Below are positions 44,576-56,254 of a stretch of DNA of 64,000 nucleotides, piece after piece. Positions within the stretch are counted from its first letter, which is position 1, and the number at the start of each line of letters is the position of its first letter. The notes under the pieces were generated by a model, which worked only from the letters and a program-made list of their open reading frames with translations, was not told the origin of the DNA and did not search any database. This stretch comes from Dryas octopetala (Eukaryota > Streptophyta > Magnoliopsida > Rosales > Rosaceae). Where the stretch lies: positions 10,581,409-10,645,408 of the forward strand of contig OY992839.1 in assembly GCA_963921425.1 (NCBI GenBank), written 5' to 3'. The translations under genes and the position numbers were made by a program.

Positions 44576-44590
44576 TTTTCTAGTAGTTGC

Positions 44591-44729
44591 GAATTCCCTT
44601 TTGAACCAAAGCGTTGTGCAAATTGTCCGTAAAATCAAAACGTGTATCCTCACCTCTAAAACTGAGAAAGACATCATAGGTCCATGAATGGGAGAAGGAA
44701 GAAGATGAAGACTCTCCTTGACTGGCCAT
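44591..44729 (-). pseudogene. TIR exon fragment, 5' half of a split exon
   Basis: ATG at 44729 (MASQGES), reads WTYDVFLSFRGEDTR and HNALVQKGI, then stops at the CACTA end. It is closer to TNL-D than to the FPSFRGANTR remnants in this half. The second half is at 33431-33597. Confidence 0.85.
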
Positions 44730-45564
44730 AGAAGCTATACTACTGCGTGTTTGCAAGTCAGATAACCAAACAGCCTCAAAGAGTTTGGAATGGTATACTC
44801 ATCTCAAAGATTGTACTTGATTTAATTTGTATCATATAAAACTGCAGTTTCCTACTACCTGCCATGTGAGTGCGAAGAAAGAGAGGAACTTGTAGTTTTT
44901 GACTGGAGGGAGTTTCCTACTACCTGCTAGCTAGTTGGATATGAGTCGCGCGGTACTACGCATTTGCACATTATCAATCTTGACGAACCTCTCACTATCA
45001 ATCTTGTCAATCGGTACTTAACAAAATTTAGTATAAATATATTGACTTGGAAAACAAGATTATTTCATATTAGAAGTAACCTTCCATGAAAGAAAAAAAT
45101 TAATTTAGTATGTTGATTGGTGATAACCAAACAGTCTCTTTGATTGGTCTATAGTCTGTTTGCTGGTCGAAGAGTTGGGAGTGGTATACTCGTCTAAAAA
45201 ATATTCTCATATATAATATATGATTGTTTATTTGCATCATGTTTAAACTGCAGTTTCCTTCTACATGCCATGTGAATGCGAAGAAAGAGATGAACTCTCG
45301 TGCAACTTCCTACTATACCTGCAGTTGGTTGGGAGGAGTCAACACAGTGACGCGTTTTGCTGTTTGCATTATCTTTGTCTGATATTCTATTCCCGTCCTT
45401 TCCCTTTCGCACTTTCCTTTTATTCTGCCCGCATGGCCGCATTTCAACTTTCATTAGCTAGTGGGCAGCCAATGGATGATTCTTTCATAGTTGGATTGTT
45501 TTTGTTTTTTTTTAATAATTAAATTACTAATTAATTCACTATTTATTAATAGAGTTTTAATTAA
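44730..45564 (-). promoter_or_regulatory. promoter remnant of the split TIR copy
   Basis: Matches the TNL-D upstream flank, including ATCATATAAAACTGCAG (44833-44850) and the GTGACGCGTTTTGCTGT word. With its TIR exon broken it has no intact gene to drive. Confidence 0.45.
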
Positions 45565-45637
45565 GGATAATGCTAGGAGTACCATCTCTCTAATAGAGGT
45601 GGGCCCCACCACTTAGATGGTACTCCTAGCATTTTCC
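45565..45637. mobile_element. 73-bp micro-MITE
   Basis: Arms of 23 bp, GGATAATGCTAGGAGTACCA and (inverted) GGAAAATGCTAGGAGTACCA, each continuing TCT, differ by one base. An exact 9-bp duplication TTTAATTAA flanks it (45556-45564, 45638-45646). Confidence 0.8.
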
Positions 45638-45691
45638 TTTAATTAAACTACACATCAAATGTTTATCACACCAAGTTCCATTTATGTACAA

Positions 45692-46066
45692 TGTTGATAC
45701 CCATTTTGTGCCATGTTGATCCCTACATTGAAAATATTGGGCCTTATTGTTTGTATCAAAATTAGACTTTAGCTGTGTTGTAGCCCATTAGGGTAATTGT
45801 AAAAGTAAAGATCGTATCATCTATTATAAATAAGACCCTCCACCTCTTTAGTAGAGAATTGACTCATAACGTCTCCTCTAGGGTTCTAAAATTTCTCTGT
45901 ACTCTTTAATTATTTATAGTGAAACTCTAATCACAACCAAGTAGACGTAACCCGGATCTAATTGGGATCGGATAAACCACTATACATCCTTATGTTCGCT
46001 TATATAATTGTCATTTTGTGTTTTGATTATTGTCATTAATGACTTGACGAAACTTGTACATCAACA
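45692..46066 (+). mobile_element. solo LTR, 375 bp
   Basis: Starts TGTTGATACCC and ends ACATCAACA (7-bp inverted termini TGTTGAT/ATCAACA), with TATAAATAAGACCC as likely TATA region. Flanks are TACAA and TACAG, a near-perfect 5-bp duplication. The empty site is in the TNL-D flank (GTACAATTAGCC near 53590). No internal domain or second LTR. Confidence 0.75.
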
Positions 46067-47086
46067 TACAGTTAGCCAAATACGGATCCATCCATCTCCA
46101 TTTCACCAATTAGCTATTGAAACTGTATATGGTGCTCGTAAGAGGTTAGCCTTTAATTTAACCCTTCATATTGGTAAGTTCGTCTGCATATGATCCATAT
46201 ATTGGATAGGAACACAATAAAAATAATGGTACAATTTATGGTCCAGGAAAAACAATTAATGATGTTCTCTTTTTTTCTTTCTTGAACGAAACAATTACAA
46301 CATACCAATCTCGCAACAATCTATTCGCAATAATAGACGTGCGAAATCTATCAACCAAATTTGAGAACCTGATTTTAATGAGTAACCTTCAATCTGCAAA
46401 GAAGTTTGCAGCAAAATTAACATCTTAATTAGAAGACATGTCTAAGCTCTATATGATTTATATGTCAAGTATAGAAAAAGTGAATGTCACGTATGAAAAT
46501 TCATACAGTTCATTGTGACACCTGATACCTTATTTAAAGCTTTATGATATAATTGATTGATAATTATAACAAAGTAACTAAGATGTATATATATCGCATC
46601 CTCTCCTATATCCTAGAGAGGAAGGTAAAAGTAGAATCATTAATTAGCAACAACTATCAGTACTTGTAAATGTGTAATCATATGTATGTTCATTATTTTT
46701 TCTTTAATAGCTAATTAGTATTAAAGAGCAAGTTGTAAGATGTGTGTGAGCAGATCACAAAGCAACATCAGAGGATTGGGCAACGAACAAGCTCTAAGGT
46801 CTCCTTAAAAAAACCCAACTACTTAAAAATACTACATTTACTCACTACACCCAACCAAATTTGGAAATATAACAAAATTAAACCCTTATATTTGAAAGTT
46901 GAATCTGATAGCATTATTATTTAGGCCAAATGTCAATTTTGGTCCTTGTACTTTTACAAAATTTCTATTTTGGTCTTATACTTTTATTTTTGGTGATTTT
47001 AGTCCTGTATTTTCTATATGATAACAATTAAGTTCAAATAGTTAACATCATTGCAATAAAAGAATATTAGACTGCATGCTTACCTC
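46067..47086. other. duplicated spacer with MITE arm
   Basis: 46250-46930 matches 12419-12960 closely. 46922-47060 is one arm of the GGCCAAATGTCA MITE family. No gene. Confidence 0.55.
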
Positions 47087-47220
47087 TTAGTCTGCTCTGG
47101 ATTGACCAGCTCGGGAAGACAAGATGATGCCAACGATGAGGCCGTAGAGGGCCAATGCTTCAGCAAAGATGAGGATAAGGATCATCCCAACAAAGAGTTT
47201 TTGGCTGCTGTTCATTAGCA
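47087..47220 (-). pseudogene. captured last exon of V-ATPase subunit c
   Basis: The minus strand reads [20 protein letters not shown] and then [17 protein letters not shown] and stop (TAA 47087-47089). This matches the C terminus of the plant vacuolar H+-ATPase 16-kDa proteolipid (subunit c), including the fourth membrane helix with the proton-carrying glutamate (FAEALA). The segment begins after a TTCTGCAG acceptor. The residues before it (NSSQ) are not those usual for the family, and no other exons of the gene are in the window. It is therefore an isolated exon with a fully conserved reading frame. Confidence 0.88.
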
Positions 47221-47947
47221 CTGCAGAACAAGCTTGGTTAATCCAGAGGAGCAAAACTTAATTGAAATTAGTCTAAACTATGTAGGAATATAGATCATTA
47301 TCGATTACAAATAATGTAAACTGCATAAATAACTGCAAATCATGAAATTACTCAAGCTGTTCCCCCGCCAAGTAACAAACACTAGCTTGACAGAACCATG
47401 AAAAATTTGGCCACTAAAAATTTTAATCTTTATTTGCTTTGACCAAATTATAGCCAAACACCAAACTAGCTAGTTCTCTAACCAAATTATAATTTGAAAT
47501 CTCAACTGGATCTAAATTAAACTACTCTTAACAGTTCTTTCTGAGAATTTAGGATCATATTCAGGGCAATACGGACTAACAAAATTAACATACTATTCTA
47601 GCCGTGGACTTTATAACTTTTCATATTGCAACAAACATTCACATAATTTACTATCCATTGTCAAGCCTCTTTTTTTATGCTAATGTGATCTAAATTAATT
47701 CCCAACAATACACGACACTATATCCACCACTCAATTGAAGTCCATGAAACCAAAATCCTCTTACGACTATTATCAAACATTTGTTGGGCATATTGAATTA
47801 ACCCAAAACAACACAAGGATTAATCCAAGAAGAACTCCACACAAAATGCTAGAGAATATCAACAAAGGGTTGTTCAACTTACCTCTCAAAGTCTGAATCG
47901 ATTAAGTAAGATGGAGTGTTTGGTTGAATGCAAATTAAACACTCATC
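47221..47947. other. DNA flanking the captured exon
   Basis: 47440-47660 is shared with 32390-32620. 47700-47790 is shared with 11690-11760. No further V-ATPase exon was recognised. Confidence 0.45.
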
Positions 47948-48113
47948 CTAGTAATTGTGTGAGTGGGAAGTGGATGGCTGGTCTTGGTCATGCATATGCT
48001 TCCGCTTTCTAGGACTAGGAGGACTCTTCATTGGTTGCAAAGACAAAGAAATCCACTGCTCTTCTTGTTGATGATGATGATAGGGTTTAGGGTTACCATA
48101 GGAGGAGCTGGTG
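47948..48113 (-). pseudogene. spare receptor tail: LxLxL motif plus NLS-like end
   Basis: An open stretch without ATG reads PYHHHQQEEQWISLSLQPM, KSPPSPRKRKHMHDQDQ and ends at TAG (47948-47950). It lies about 50 bp beyond the TNL-D stop. The HHHQQE module and SLSLQPM match the tail repeats. The basic PRKRK after SPPSP looks like a nuclear localisation signal. A decayed version (SPPSPRKQKR, with an in-frame stop in the LxLxL part) is at about 11860-11940. It could be the ancestral receptor C terminus or an alternative last exon. Confidence 0.55.
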
Positions 48114-48166
48114 GGTTAGCGATGTGCACAAATGCTACCATCAAAACTGGTGAACGAAAAACAACG

Positions 48167-49342
48167 TCAGAAGCCCCACTTTGAGAAAGCCAAATCCGCC
48201 AGAAAACAAAAGCAATGAAAACAAGAGCAAAGCCCCTGCTCTTGTTGATGATGATGATAATGATCCACATTCACATTCGTGTCATCATCATCATATTCAT
48301 TGACTAATTCCATAACATCTGAGGCAGAGGCTCCAGCATGACCTGGCTCATTCTGTTGTTGAGGATTCATTGGCTCCAAAGACAAGGAAAGCCATTGCTG
48401 CTCTTGCTCGCCAACATTGACTGCCTTGACAAGTGACGCTCCACGAGGCCTTTTTTGGGGATTCATTGGTTCCAAGGACAACGAATTCCCCTGCTCTTGC
48501 TGATGATCAGTACCATTGACTGCCATCATGGCATTACTACCATCCTCGTGGCATATTAGGTGGTCCCCACAGCTTTTAAAGTGCACCGATCTTGTAATGC
48601 CATTGTGCAAAGACGAGGAAAGCCCCTGCTCTTGTTGATGATGATGATGATGATGATGAACCACATTCCCATCATCATCATATTCATCGACTTCCATCAC
48701 ATCTGAGGCTCCGCCAGCCTCATTCTGCTGAGAATTCATTGGCTCCAAGCACAAGGAAATCCCCTGCTCCTTACTACCATCCTCGTGGCATACTAGCTGG
48801 ACCCCGCAGCCGGACACCCATACACCAGGCGTATTAGGTAAAACATAAGTTTCATCCGAATCCTCCCAGACCACGACCATAAATTCAACTCGACACATAA
48901 GAGGCAACCGCAAAATTGGACTGGAATTGACTTCGTTTAATCGCGACTTGATTTTATTACCTGAAATATAGTGGAACCACACATGATCTGAGTTTGTCTT
49001 TCTTAAAGAACACGGACAATGATAGGAACCACAGCTGTATTCATTGATGTGAACTGTGGCTCTAAGATGTCTTGAGAACATCTTTTCAATTTCAAAAACA
49101 AGACAGAGTACCAATCCTGCATTCTCCCATTTGAAATTTCCAGGGATTTCAATACAAACTTCACAGATAACCCGTTCACCTTCATCCGCAGAAACCAATC
49201 CACTTTGAAACTTCACTTCCTTGGACCACTTTGGAATTTCACTCCCTGGGAAAACAACTCCAAACTCTTGGTGTTCTGGCCATACCTGTAACACAGTAAT
49301 AACGTACCATAATCTAATCTGAACTTTTTGTATATATATGTG

Positions 49343-49374
<32 letters not shown>

Positions 49375-49393
49375 TGGAGAGAGAGAGAGAGAC

Positions 49394-49425
<32 letters not shown>

Positions 49426-52400
49426 CTTCAGTAAAATATTTTCCCACTTTGCCATGTTACAACCCAGATTGTCACAGAGTCTTTTGCAATTGAACAAGTT
49501 GATCTCATAGAAAGGTCGCTCTTTATCTTCCAATACGTCTGACAATTTTGAAAATATTTCTAATGATTTGCAACCTCCAACTTCTACGTGTCTTACCTTT
49601 GGTGGAAACTCTGGAATTTCTCGAAGCCTCTTGCAATCACTCAGACAAAGGGCCCACAAGTTGACAAATTCCATAATTCTTACTGGAAGAATAACAATAT
49701 TGCTTTCTGATAGATCAAGTGTTGTCAATGCGTACACCCAATCAAGAGTTGGAAGGAAATCACTTTCTGATAAATTGCCTCTTCTCATCGAGATTTCCAA
49801 TGTCTGAGGTACTGACATGTTTGAGTTAGTTGGATTCACCGAAGAAAGTGATTCACCTTATTTGATAATCCAACAAGTTTTGGACAATCATCGAGACTCA
49901 ATACTTGAAGATGTCTTAACTCATAAATGCTGCCCAATGGTAGATTTGTAAGTTTATTACATTCATTTAGCTCTAACCACAGAAGCCCAATGACATACCC
50001 AATTGATGACGGCACTTCTTTTATGGCAGTGGCCGATAGACTTATGCTTTCCAAGGATACCATCTTTCCCGCAATTTCTGGGAAACTCTCAAGCCTTTCA
50101 CAACCACGAAAACATATCACCTCCAGAGAGTTCATGGTGACTAGTTTTGGAAACCTTTTTAGTTTTAAGCAGTAATCAACTCTCAGTTCAACAAGTTTAT
50201 CAAGAGATCCAACAGAAGGATGAACCTCAACTAAACTTGTACAGCCATTTAGATACAACTTCTTTAGGTTTGGGATTTCTGAGAAGTCAGGGATTTCTGT
50301 TAGAAATTCAGACCCAGAAAAATCCATAGATGTCAGATTTTGCAAATTCTGTGACACGAAAAAAAAAAAAAGAAAAAAAAAGAAAGGATTAGATATTGTC
50401 AAGCTTCAAAGAAGTTTACAACATAATATCAACAAATAAACTCTTACAATGGATGAAAGTAATTTAAAGTACCTTCAATCCCTTCCACAGTCGTGTCATG
50501 CAACTACGAGGCATATTGAGAGCAACAAGTTTCCTTGGATAAAAATTAGATGGCAAAGATTGTGATGGATATTCAGCCCAATCAAGCAATCTCAAATTGT
50601 TGGGGAGATAATCAACGTCTCCAGAAAGGCGTGCATTGCAATTTATAAAAAATTTGAGATTTTTCATCTTTGAGAAGCAATGAGCAGCCAAGGGTATCTC
50701 ATCTGGTTTAGGCAAGTTTACCAGGATACCTCTAATTCGATCGGTTCCCTATATAGTATGAAAAAGCAATAGCATTAAAAAGCAAGTTCTTTATCAAATA
50801 AATCAACTTGTTTACAATTCGATATATTTTTCAATAAGATTTTAAAAGAAAATTATTACTCAAGTTTTTTTTTTTTTTTTTGAGAAAAATCCCAAAGGCA
50901 ACTTCATTCAATTGAATTCAACCAAACCAAAACATCATGGTTCAGGTAAGGAAGAAGCCAAGGAGGCCCTTCCTCAAGCCAAGCATACGATTATTTACAA
51001 TCAAAGCTGCACCAAGCTAGTTTTTGGCCAACAATTTTACAAATTCGGGGTTGATAATAAAAAGAAATGACCTCAAACTGATGCATTAAGTTCTTGATTA
51101 CCAAATTGAATAATAGAATATATATATATATATATTATACTTACTGTATCTTCTGTTAGAACAGGACAAACATCTTCGTGAAACCACAATCTGCTACGCT
51201 TGCCAGGCTCAGGAGGCGATTCTTGACGAACTATTTCTTTACCCATTTCTTCTACCAAGTCATGCATCGAAATCCTTTCATATCGGTCAATACTTACTAG
51301 GGCCTTTTCTATGAGCACTTCAATACCAATCACAGGGTTGAGGTCACAAGCTTTAAGTATTCGTATCACATATTCCTTCCTTTCACCCTCAAAGAAACAT
51401 GCAATGTCAAGGAATACATGCTTCACAGAATCTTCCAATGCATTGTAACTTATTTCAAGAGCACTCTGGACCTCTTTGTTAGGAATTCTTTTGTAATTAT
51501 CTAATGCATCTTGCCATTCATCTATGCTTCTACTATATAGATGAGAACCTAAAACTATCAAAGCCAATGGAAGAGCTTGAGCATAGTCTACTGCACATTT
51601 CGTGAGTCTCACATAATCATCCAAAGGTTCATCTGTTTTGAAGGCATTCCAACAAAAGAGCTTCATGGCTTCATGATCACCCAATTTCTTGACCTCATGT
51701 ATTAAATTAATTTGATGAACAGTTAGCAAACGCTTATCTCTGGTTGTTATTATAATTCTACTGCCCAAACCAAACCATTCAGACACTCGAGCTAAGTTGT
51801 TTAACTGTTCCCGTTCATTCACATCATCTAGAATTATCAGAACCTTTTTATGACTCAGTCTTGTCTTTATCACATTGACTCCTTTATCAACACTAGTCAC
51901 CTTCAAGTTTATGTCCCTTAGAATATCATGAAGCAAAGTCTCTTGTAGTTGGACTAAGCCTCCATGATTCATTGATGTTGCTCTAACATTTGCCAAAAAA
52001 CAACTGCCTTCAAACTTATGGGCAATAGAATTATAAACAGCTTTGGCAATTGTTGTCTTACCAATTCCACCAAGCCCCCATATCCCTACCATCCGGACAT
52101 CATTTGCCTCAACATCTAAAAGCTTGTCCATGTCTTGTAGAGGAGACTCTATTCCAACTGGATGCACCGCCACATCCAAATATGTATGATTTATTACTTG
52201 AATGATCTCACTCACGATCTCGTTGATAAACTGAGCTTCACTTCTGTCAATTCAAAAGCATATGAAATATGTAATTAATGAGTCGACATTTTAATTGATC
52301 TATATATATACACGCCAAATGCAATATACATGTAATGAAACTTTAGAACAACTTCAATTTAAATTTTATAATTTGTAAAAGAAGATAAACCATATACCCA

Positions 52401-52932
52401 TCCAAAAGAGAATAACATTATAGTGGTTAGAAACATACCCATCCGAATAATGGCATCCGGACAAATTTGCTGCTTTGGAAAGAACTTCCCTCCATCTTCG
52501 CACCTTATCCATGCTGTCCTTGAATTTGCATTCATGTTTGGCAAGTGCCTCACCGAAACTACCTCTCTGATGCCGTACATCCGAGGGATCAACTTTATAA
52601 AAAATTGGCACAACCATTTGTCCCTTAAATTCTTTACATTCAAGGATTTTAACAAGTTCATCCAAGCACCACCTCGAGAAGGCATAGTTTTGAGAGAAGA
52701 CGACCATAGAGATCCTTGACTCTTCAATTGCTTTGAGAAGGGCTTGTGATATTTCTTCACCACTTCTAAGCTCATCATCATCTCTGAAGGTGCGAATTCC
52801 CTTCTGAACCAAAGCGTTGTGCAAATGGTCCGTAAAATTATTACGAGTATCCTCACCTCTAAAACTGAGAAAGACATCATAGGTCCATGAATGGGTGAAG
52901 GAAGAAGATGAAGACTCTCCTTGACTGGCCAT
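48167..52932 (-). CDS. TNL-D, TIR-NBS-LRR receptor with 13-bp frameshift
   Basis: Best preserved copy. Exons: TIR 52439-52932 (ATG, MASQGES), NB-ARC 51145-52243, short exon 50473-50748, LRR exon 49426-50348, C-JID/tail exon 48167-49285. TIR has YDVFLSFRGEDTR and [15 protein letters not shown] has GGIGKTT, VLIILDDVN, SRIIITTRD, ALPLAL, DIACFF and SMHDLVEEMG. The C-JID has FPGSEIPKWSKEVKF and FKWENAGLVLCLVFE. The LRR exon is 923 bp, not a multiple of three. Against TNL-E it lacks 13 bp near 49855, so translation ends at 49836 after NKVNHFLR (about 793 aa). Without that lesion the model stays open to SKWGF. The cell role expected of the family is cytoplasmic/nuclear pathogen sensing with TIR NADase signalling. 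Confidence 0.88.
49286..49425 (-). repeat. microsatellite intron of TNL-D
   Basis: The coding strand starts ACTGAAG|GTCTGTCTGTCTG, then (CT)n, a run of about 18 A, (CA)n and (TA)n. The donor here is GTCTGT rather than the GTGTGT of B and E, and the exon is one codon shorter at the join. Confidence 0.75.
50866..51086 (-). mobile_element. intron-2 retroelement tail, TNL-D copy
   Basis: Same poly(A)-tailed insert as in TNL-A intron 2, about 16 A on the minus strand, with a few substitutions. Confidence 0.7.
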
Positions 52933-53520
52933 AGAAGCTATACTACTGTGTGTTTGCAAGTCAGATAACCAAACAGCCTCAAAGAGTTTGGAATGGTATA
53001 CTCATCTCAAAGATTGGACTTGATTTGTATCATATAAAACTGCAGTTTCCTACTACCTGCCATGTGAGTGCGAAGAAAGAGAGGAACTAAAAGTCTAAAT
53101 ATATTGACTTGGAAAACAAGATTATTTCATTATTAGAAGTAACCTTCCATGAAATACAATAATTTTTCGTGTGATTGGTGATAACCAAATAATATGGTCA
53201 GTTTGTGAGCATGCCAGCTGGTATTCTCATGTCAACCAAATAATTTTTCGTGTGATTGGTGATAACCAAATAATATACTCGTCTCAAAAATATTCTCATG
53301 TCATGTATGATTGTTTATTTGCATCATGTTTTATAAAACTGCAGTTTTCTTAGCTACCTGCCATTGGGAGGAGTCAACAACACAATGACGCGTTTTGCTG
53401 TACGCGTTTTCCCGTCCCTTCTCTTTGACTCTTTCCTTTTAATCTGCCGGTATTTCAACTTTCATTAGGTGGATGATTCTTTCATAGTTGGATTGTTTTT
53501 GTTAATTAAATTACTAATTA
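52933..53520 (-). promoter_or_regulatory. 5' flank and probable promoter of TNL-D
   Basis: On the minus strand CTGCAGTTTTATATGATAC (about 53024-53043) offers a TATA box about 95-110 bp before the ATG. The block differs from the A/E type further upstream, which suggests two promoter lineages. A direct repeat of TAATTTTTCGTGTGATTGG lies at 53161 and 53241. Confidence 0.45.
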
Positions 53521-54751
53521 CTTCACTACGGCTTATTATTACATTTTTAAATTACAGATCAAATGTTTATCACACCAAGTTTCATTTTTGTACAATTAGC
53601 CAAATACAGATCCATCCATCTCCATTTCACCAACTAGTTATTCAAACTGCAGGTATATGGGGTTTGTTAGAGGTTAGCCTTTAATTTAACCCTTCATATT
53701 GGTAAGTTCGTCTGCATGATTCATTGGTTAGGAACATGATAAAAAATGAGGACTTCTATCCGGATTTTTTAATTTTACATTATACAAACTAAAATTTTAT
53801 AACTTTTAGAATACTAACTAAAATTCAATAATATTGTAACAATTTCACGTTACATAAATATTAGTCTATTAGTTTCTATGTTTTTTTTCACTCATACCGG
53901 GTATTGAGCACTCGGCGGCTATTGACCTCATTTCCTGAGCCCTGCATAAAATTTTAGAATTAAAACCTAATATGTAACATCCACAAATTAATTTCATTCT
54001 ACACCTTAAAAGGATATATGGGGAGAACCCGTAATCTATACCCTCAAAAAATAAAAAAAATTATAACATATTTCTTTGACATAATAGTGATTAAAGAGTT
54101 GTATTTAGAAAAAACAAACTCATAAAGTTTCAGTCCAAAGAAAATATGTAATAAAAAGACTAAATACTAATTTCTATAAAAAAGATGGTACAATTTAATT
54201 ATGGTCTAGGAAAAACAATGATGTCCCTTAATTTTTTTCTTGAACAAAACAATTACAAAAACAGAGACCACTTAATTCACCAATTTCCCAACAATCTATT
54301 CGCAATAATAGACGTATGAAAACTTTCAACCAAATTTGAGAACCCATTTTTCATGAGTAGCCTTCAATCTGCAACGAAGTCTGCTTCAAAATTAACATCT
54401 TTTATTGGAAGACATGTCTAAGCTCTATATGATTTATATGTCTAAGTATAGAAAAAGTGAATGTCACGTATGAAAATTCATACAGTTCATTGTAACACCC
54501 CTGGTACCGGGTGATTGATAATTATAACAAAGTAATTAAGATGTATCACATCCCCTCCTATATCCTAGAGAAGAAGGCAAAAGTAGAATCATTAACTAGC
54601 AACAATTATCAGTGTAATCATATGTATGTTCATCATTTTTCTTTAATTAATAGCTAATTAGTATTAAAAACAAGCTGTAACATGTGTGTGAGCTGAGCAC
54701 AAAGCGACATCATAGCATTGGGCAACGAACAAGCTGTAAGGTCTTTTTAAA
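53521..54751. other. duplicated intergenic spacer
   Basis: Matches 24100-26564 once the inserted element is removed. Useful as the empty-site reference. No gene. Confidence 0.55.
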
Positions 54752-55129
54752 TAGAGAAATGCTATCTACTTTCTCCACCGACCTTTTTCTTTATTTTTTT
54801 CATTTCACAATGTATTTTCTTGATAAGAATCGTTTATCTTTTAGATAATTATTTGAAAATCATCTCTACAAAAAATTAACTAAATCAAAAATTGTTTGAT
54901 CATGTAATTATTACAAATAAACTAATGGGAATCAAATTATTACAAAAACCGTCTGTTTATTTTATCACAGTTACATAATCAAACGATTTTCAATTTGGTT
55001 GATTTGTTGCAGATGAAATCTTTATAGTTAGATCTAAAAAATGAACGGTTCCGATCATAAATTTACATTGTAAAATGAGAATAATAAATGAGAAGGTCGG
55101 TGGAGAAGATGGATAGCATTCAATTCCCC
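54752..55129. mobile_element. MITE, copy of 26565-26943
   Basis: Arms GAAATGCTATCTAC.TTCTCC and inverse, flanked by TTTTAAA/TCTTAAA. Shared position with the TNL-C flank shows it predates that duplication. Confidence 0.7.
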
Positions 55130-56254
55130 TCTTAAAAAAACCTAACTACTTAAAAATACGACATTTACTCACTACACCCAACCAAATTTGGAAATATAAC
55201 AAAATTAAACCCTTATATTTGAAACTGATAATATTATTATTTAAAAGAAAAAATGAATTTCTTTTTCAAATGGACTGAGTAGAGACCATGGCTGCCAGCG
55301 GCCCGCCTTATCGATTGGGTTGCAAATATATATATATATATACATATCTCTCTCTCAATCTAACTTTTACAGTGTAATTTTTATTTCTTAAAATTTTAAA
55401 AATTATTTATTATTCAAGGTAAGGTTTTTTAGTCACTCTGGAAAGGGTTACAATTGTCCTTAAAAACTGATTAATATTTGGGGTGCAGAGATTAAACGTT
55501 TGGGTTGATATAGAACTTCCATTTAATACCGACTGGGCTGATTTAAAAGTGAACCTTGGGCCGCTTGGGCTAGAACCTTGGGCCTATAGGCCGAGCTGAA
55601 CTTAAGGTCTAATTAATTTTCGGCCTTGCTAAGACTTGACCCAATCCCACCTAGTTAGATGCATATCCATTGTTCTGACTCTATTGAAGTGATTTGAAGA
55701 ATTTTTTCAAGGTGAGAAATATGTCAGGATTCTAATATGTTAAATATTCTGTTCCTTTGAATATACCCATAAAAGAATTAATGTAATTTTTTTTTTTCTT
55801 TTTGCAGCTAAAAAAGACTTTATTTCTACAAAGATGAGAAACAGCCAAGTATGTATCAGATAGCCAATGAGGCCATCATGTACCCAAACATGAATATCAG
55901 AAAACACAAGTGCATGCTAATTAATAAAAGATGTGCTGTTCCATTACCAACAGATTACGAGCAGGAGTGTATATAAATAAAAGACAGATAGAAATTAAAG
56001 ATTGAAGATGAGTTTTTACTTTCTCAATCAATAAAAAAGCCTGTTACTCTGTTAGAGGTAAACACCCATCAATAAAGCCGTCACCATCTCGAAGGACATT
56101 GTGGACAGCCCCATCAACATATAGTTTGACAAAATCCTGAGGGGCCAACTCCGTCGAGAATTAACCAAAACACTCGAAAATTACCATAGGAGGAGCTGGT
56201 GGGTCAGCGATGTGCACAAATGCTGCCATCAAAACTGGTGAACGAAAAACAACG
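55130..56254. other. 3' flank of TNL-E
   Basis: Conserved receptor 3' flank, with an extra block at 55915-56130 absent from A, B and C. No gene. Confidence 0.5.

Larger units (their letters stand above)
33598..44587 (-). mobile_element. CACTA (En/Spm-like) transposon, 11 kb with nested Copia
   Basis: Left end CACTACTAAAAAACAG, right end CTATTTTCTAGTAGT (the last base of the expected terminus is missing). The 3-bp duplication TGC flanks it (33595-33597, 44588-44590). Subterminal inverted words (CCACGG.CAATG.CCGTGGT) fill 33616-33912 and 44255-44575. It carries minus-strand TNP2-type transposase pieces and one exon of a second protein. Removing the Copia leaves about 4.8 kb, so it is an internally deleted, probably non-autonomous member. 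Confidence 0.9.

Noticed and set aside
48028-48270. Hydrophobic frame (FALVFIAFVFWRIWL) as a membrane protein gene
   Set aside because: It is the receptor tail read in another frame; the His/Asp repeats become Ile runs. The frame continues past the receptor stop but has no start or family match.
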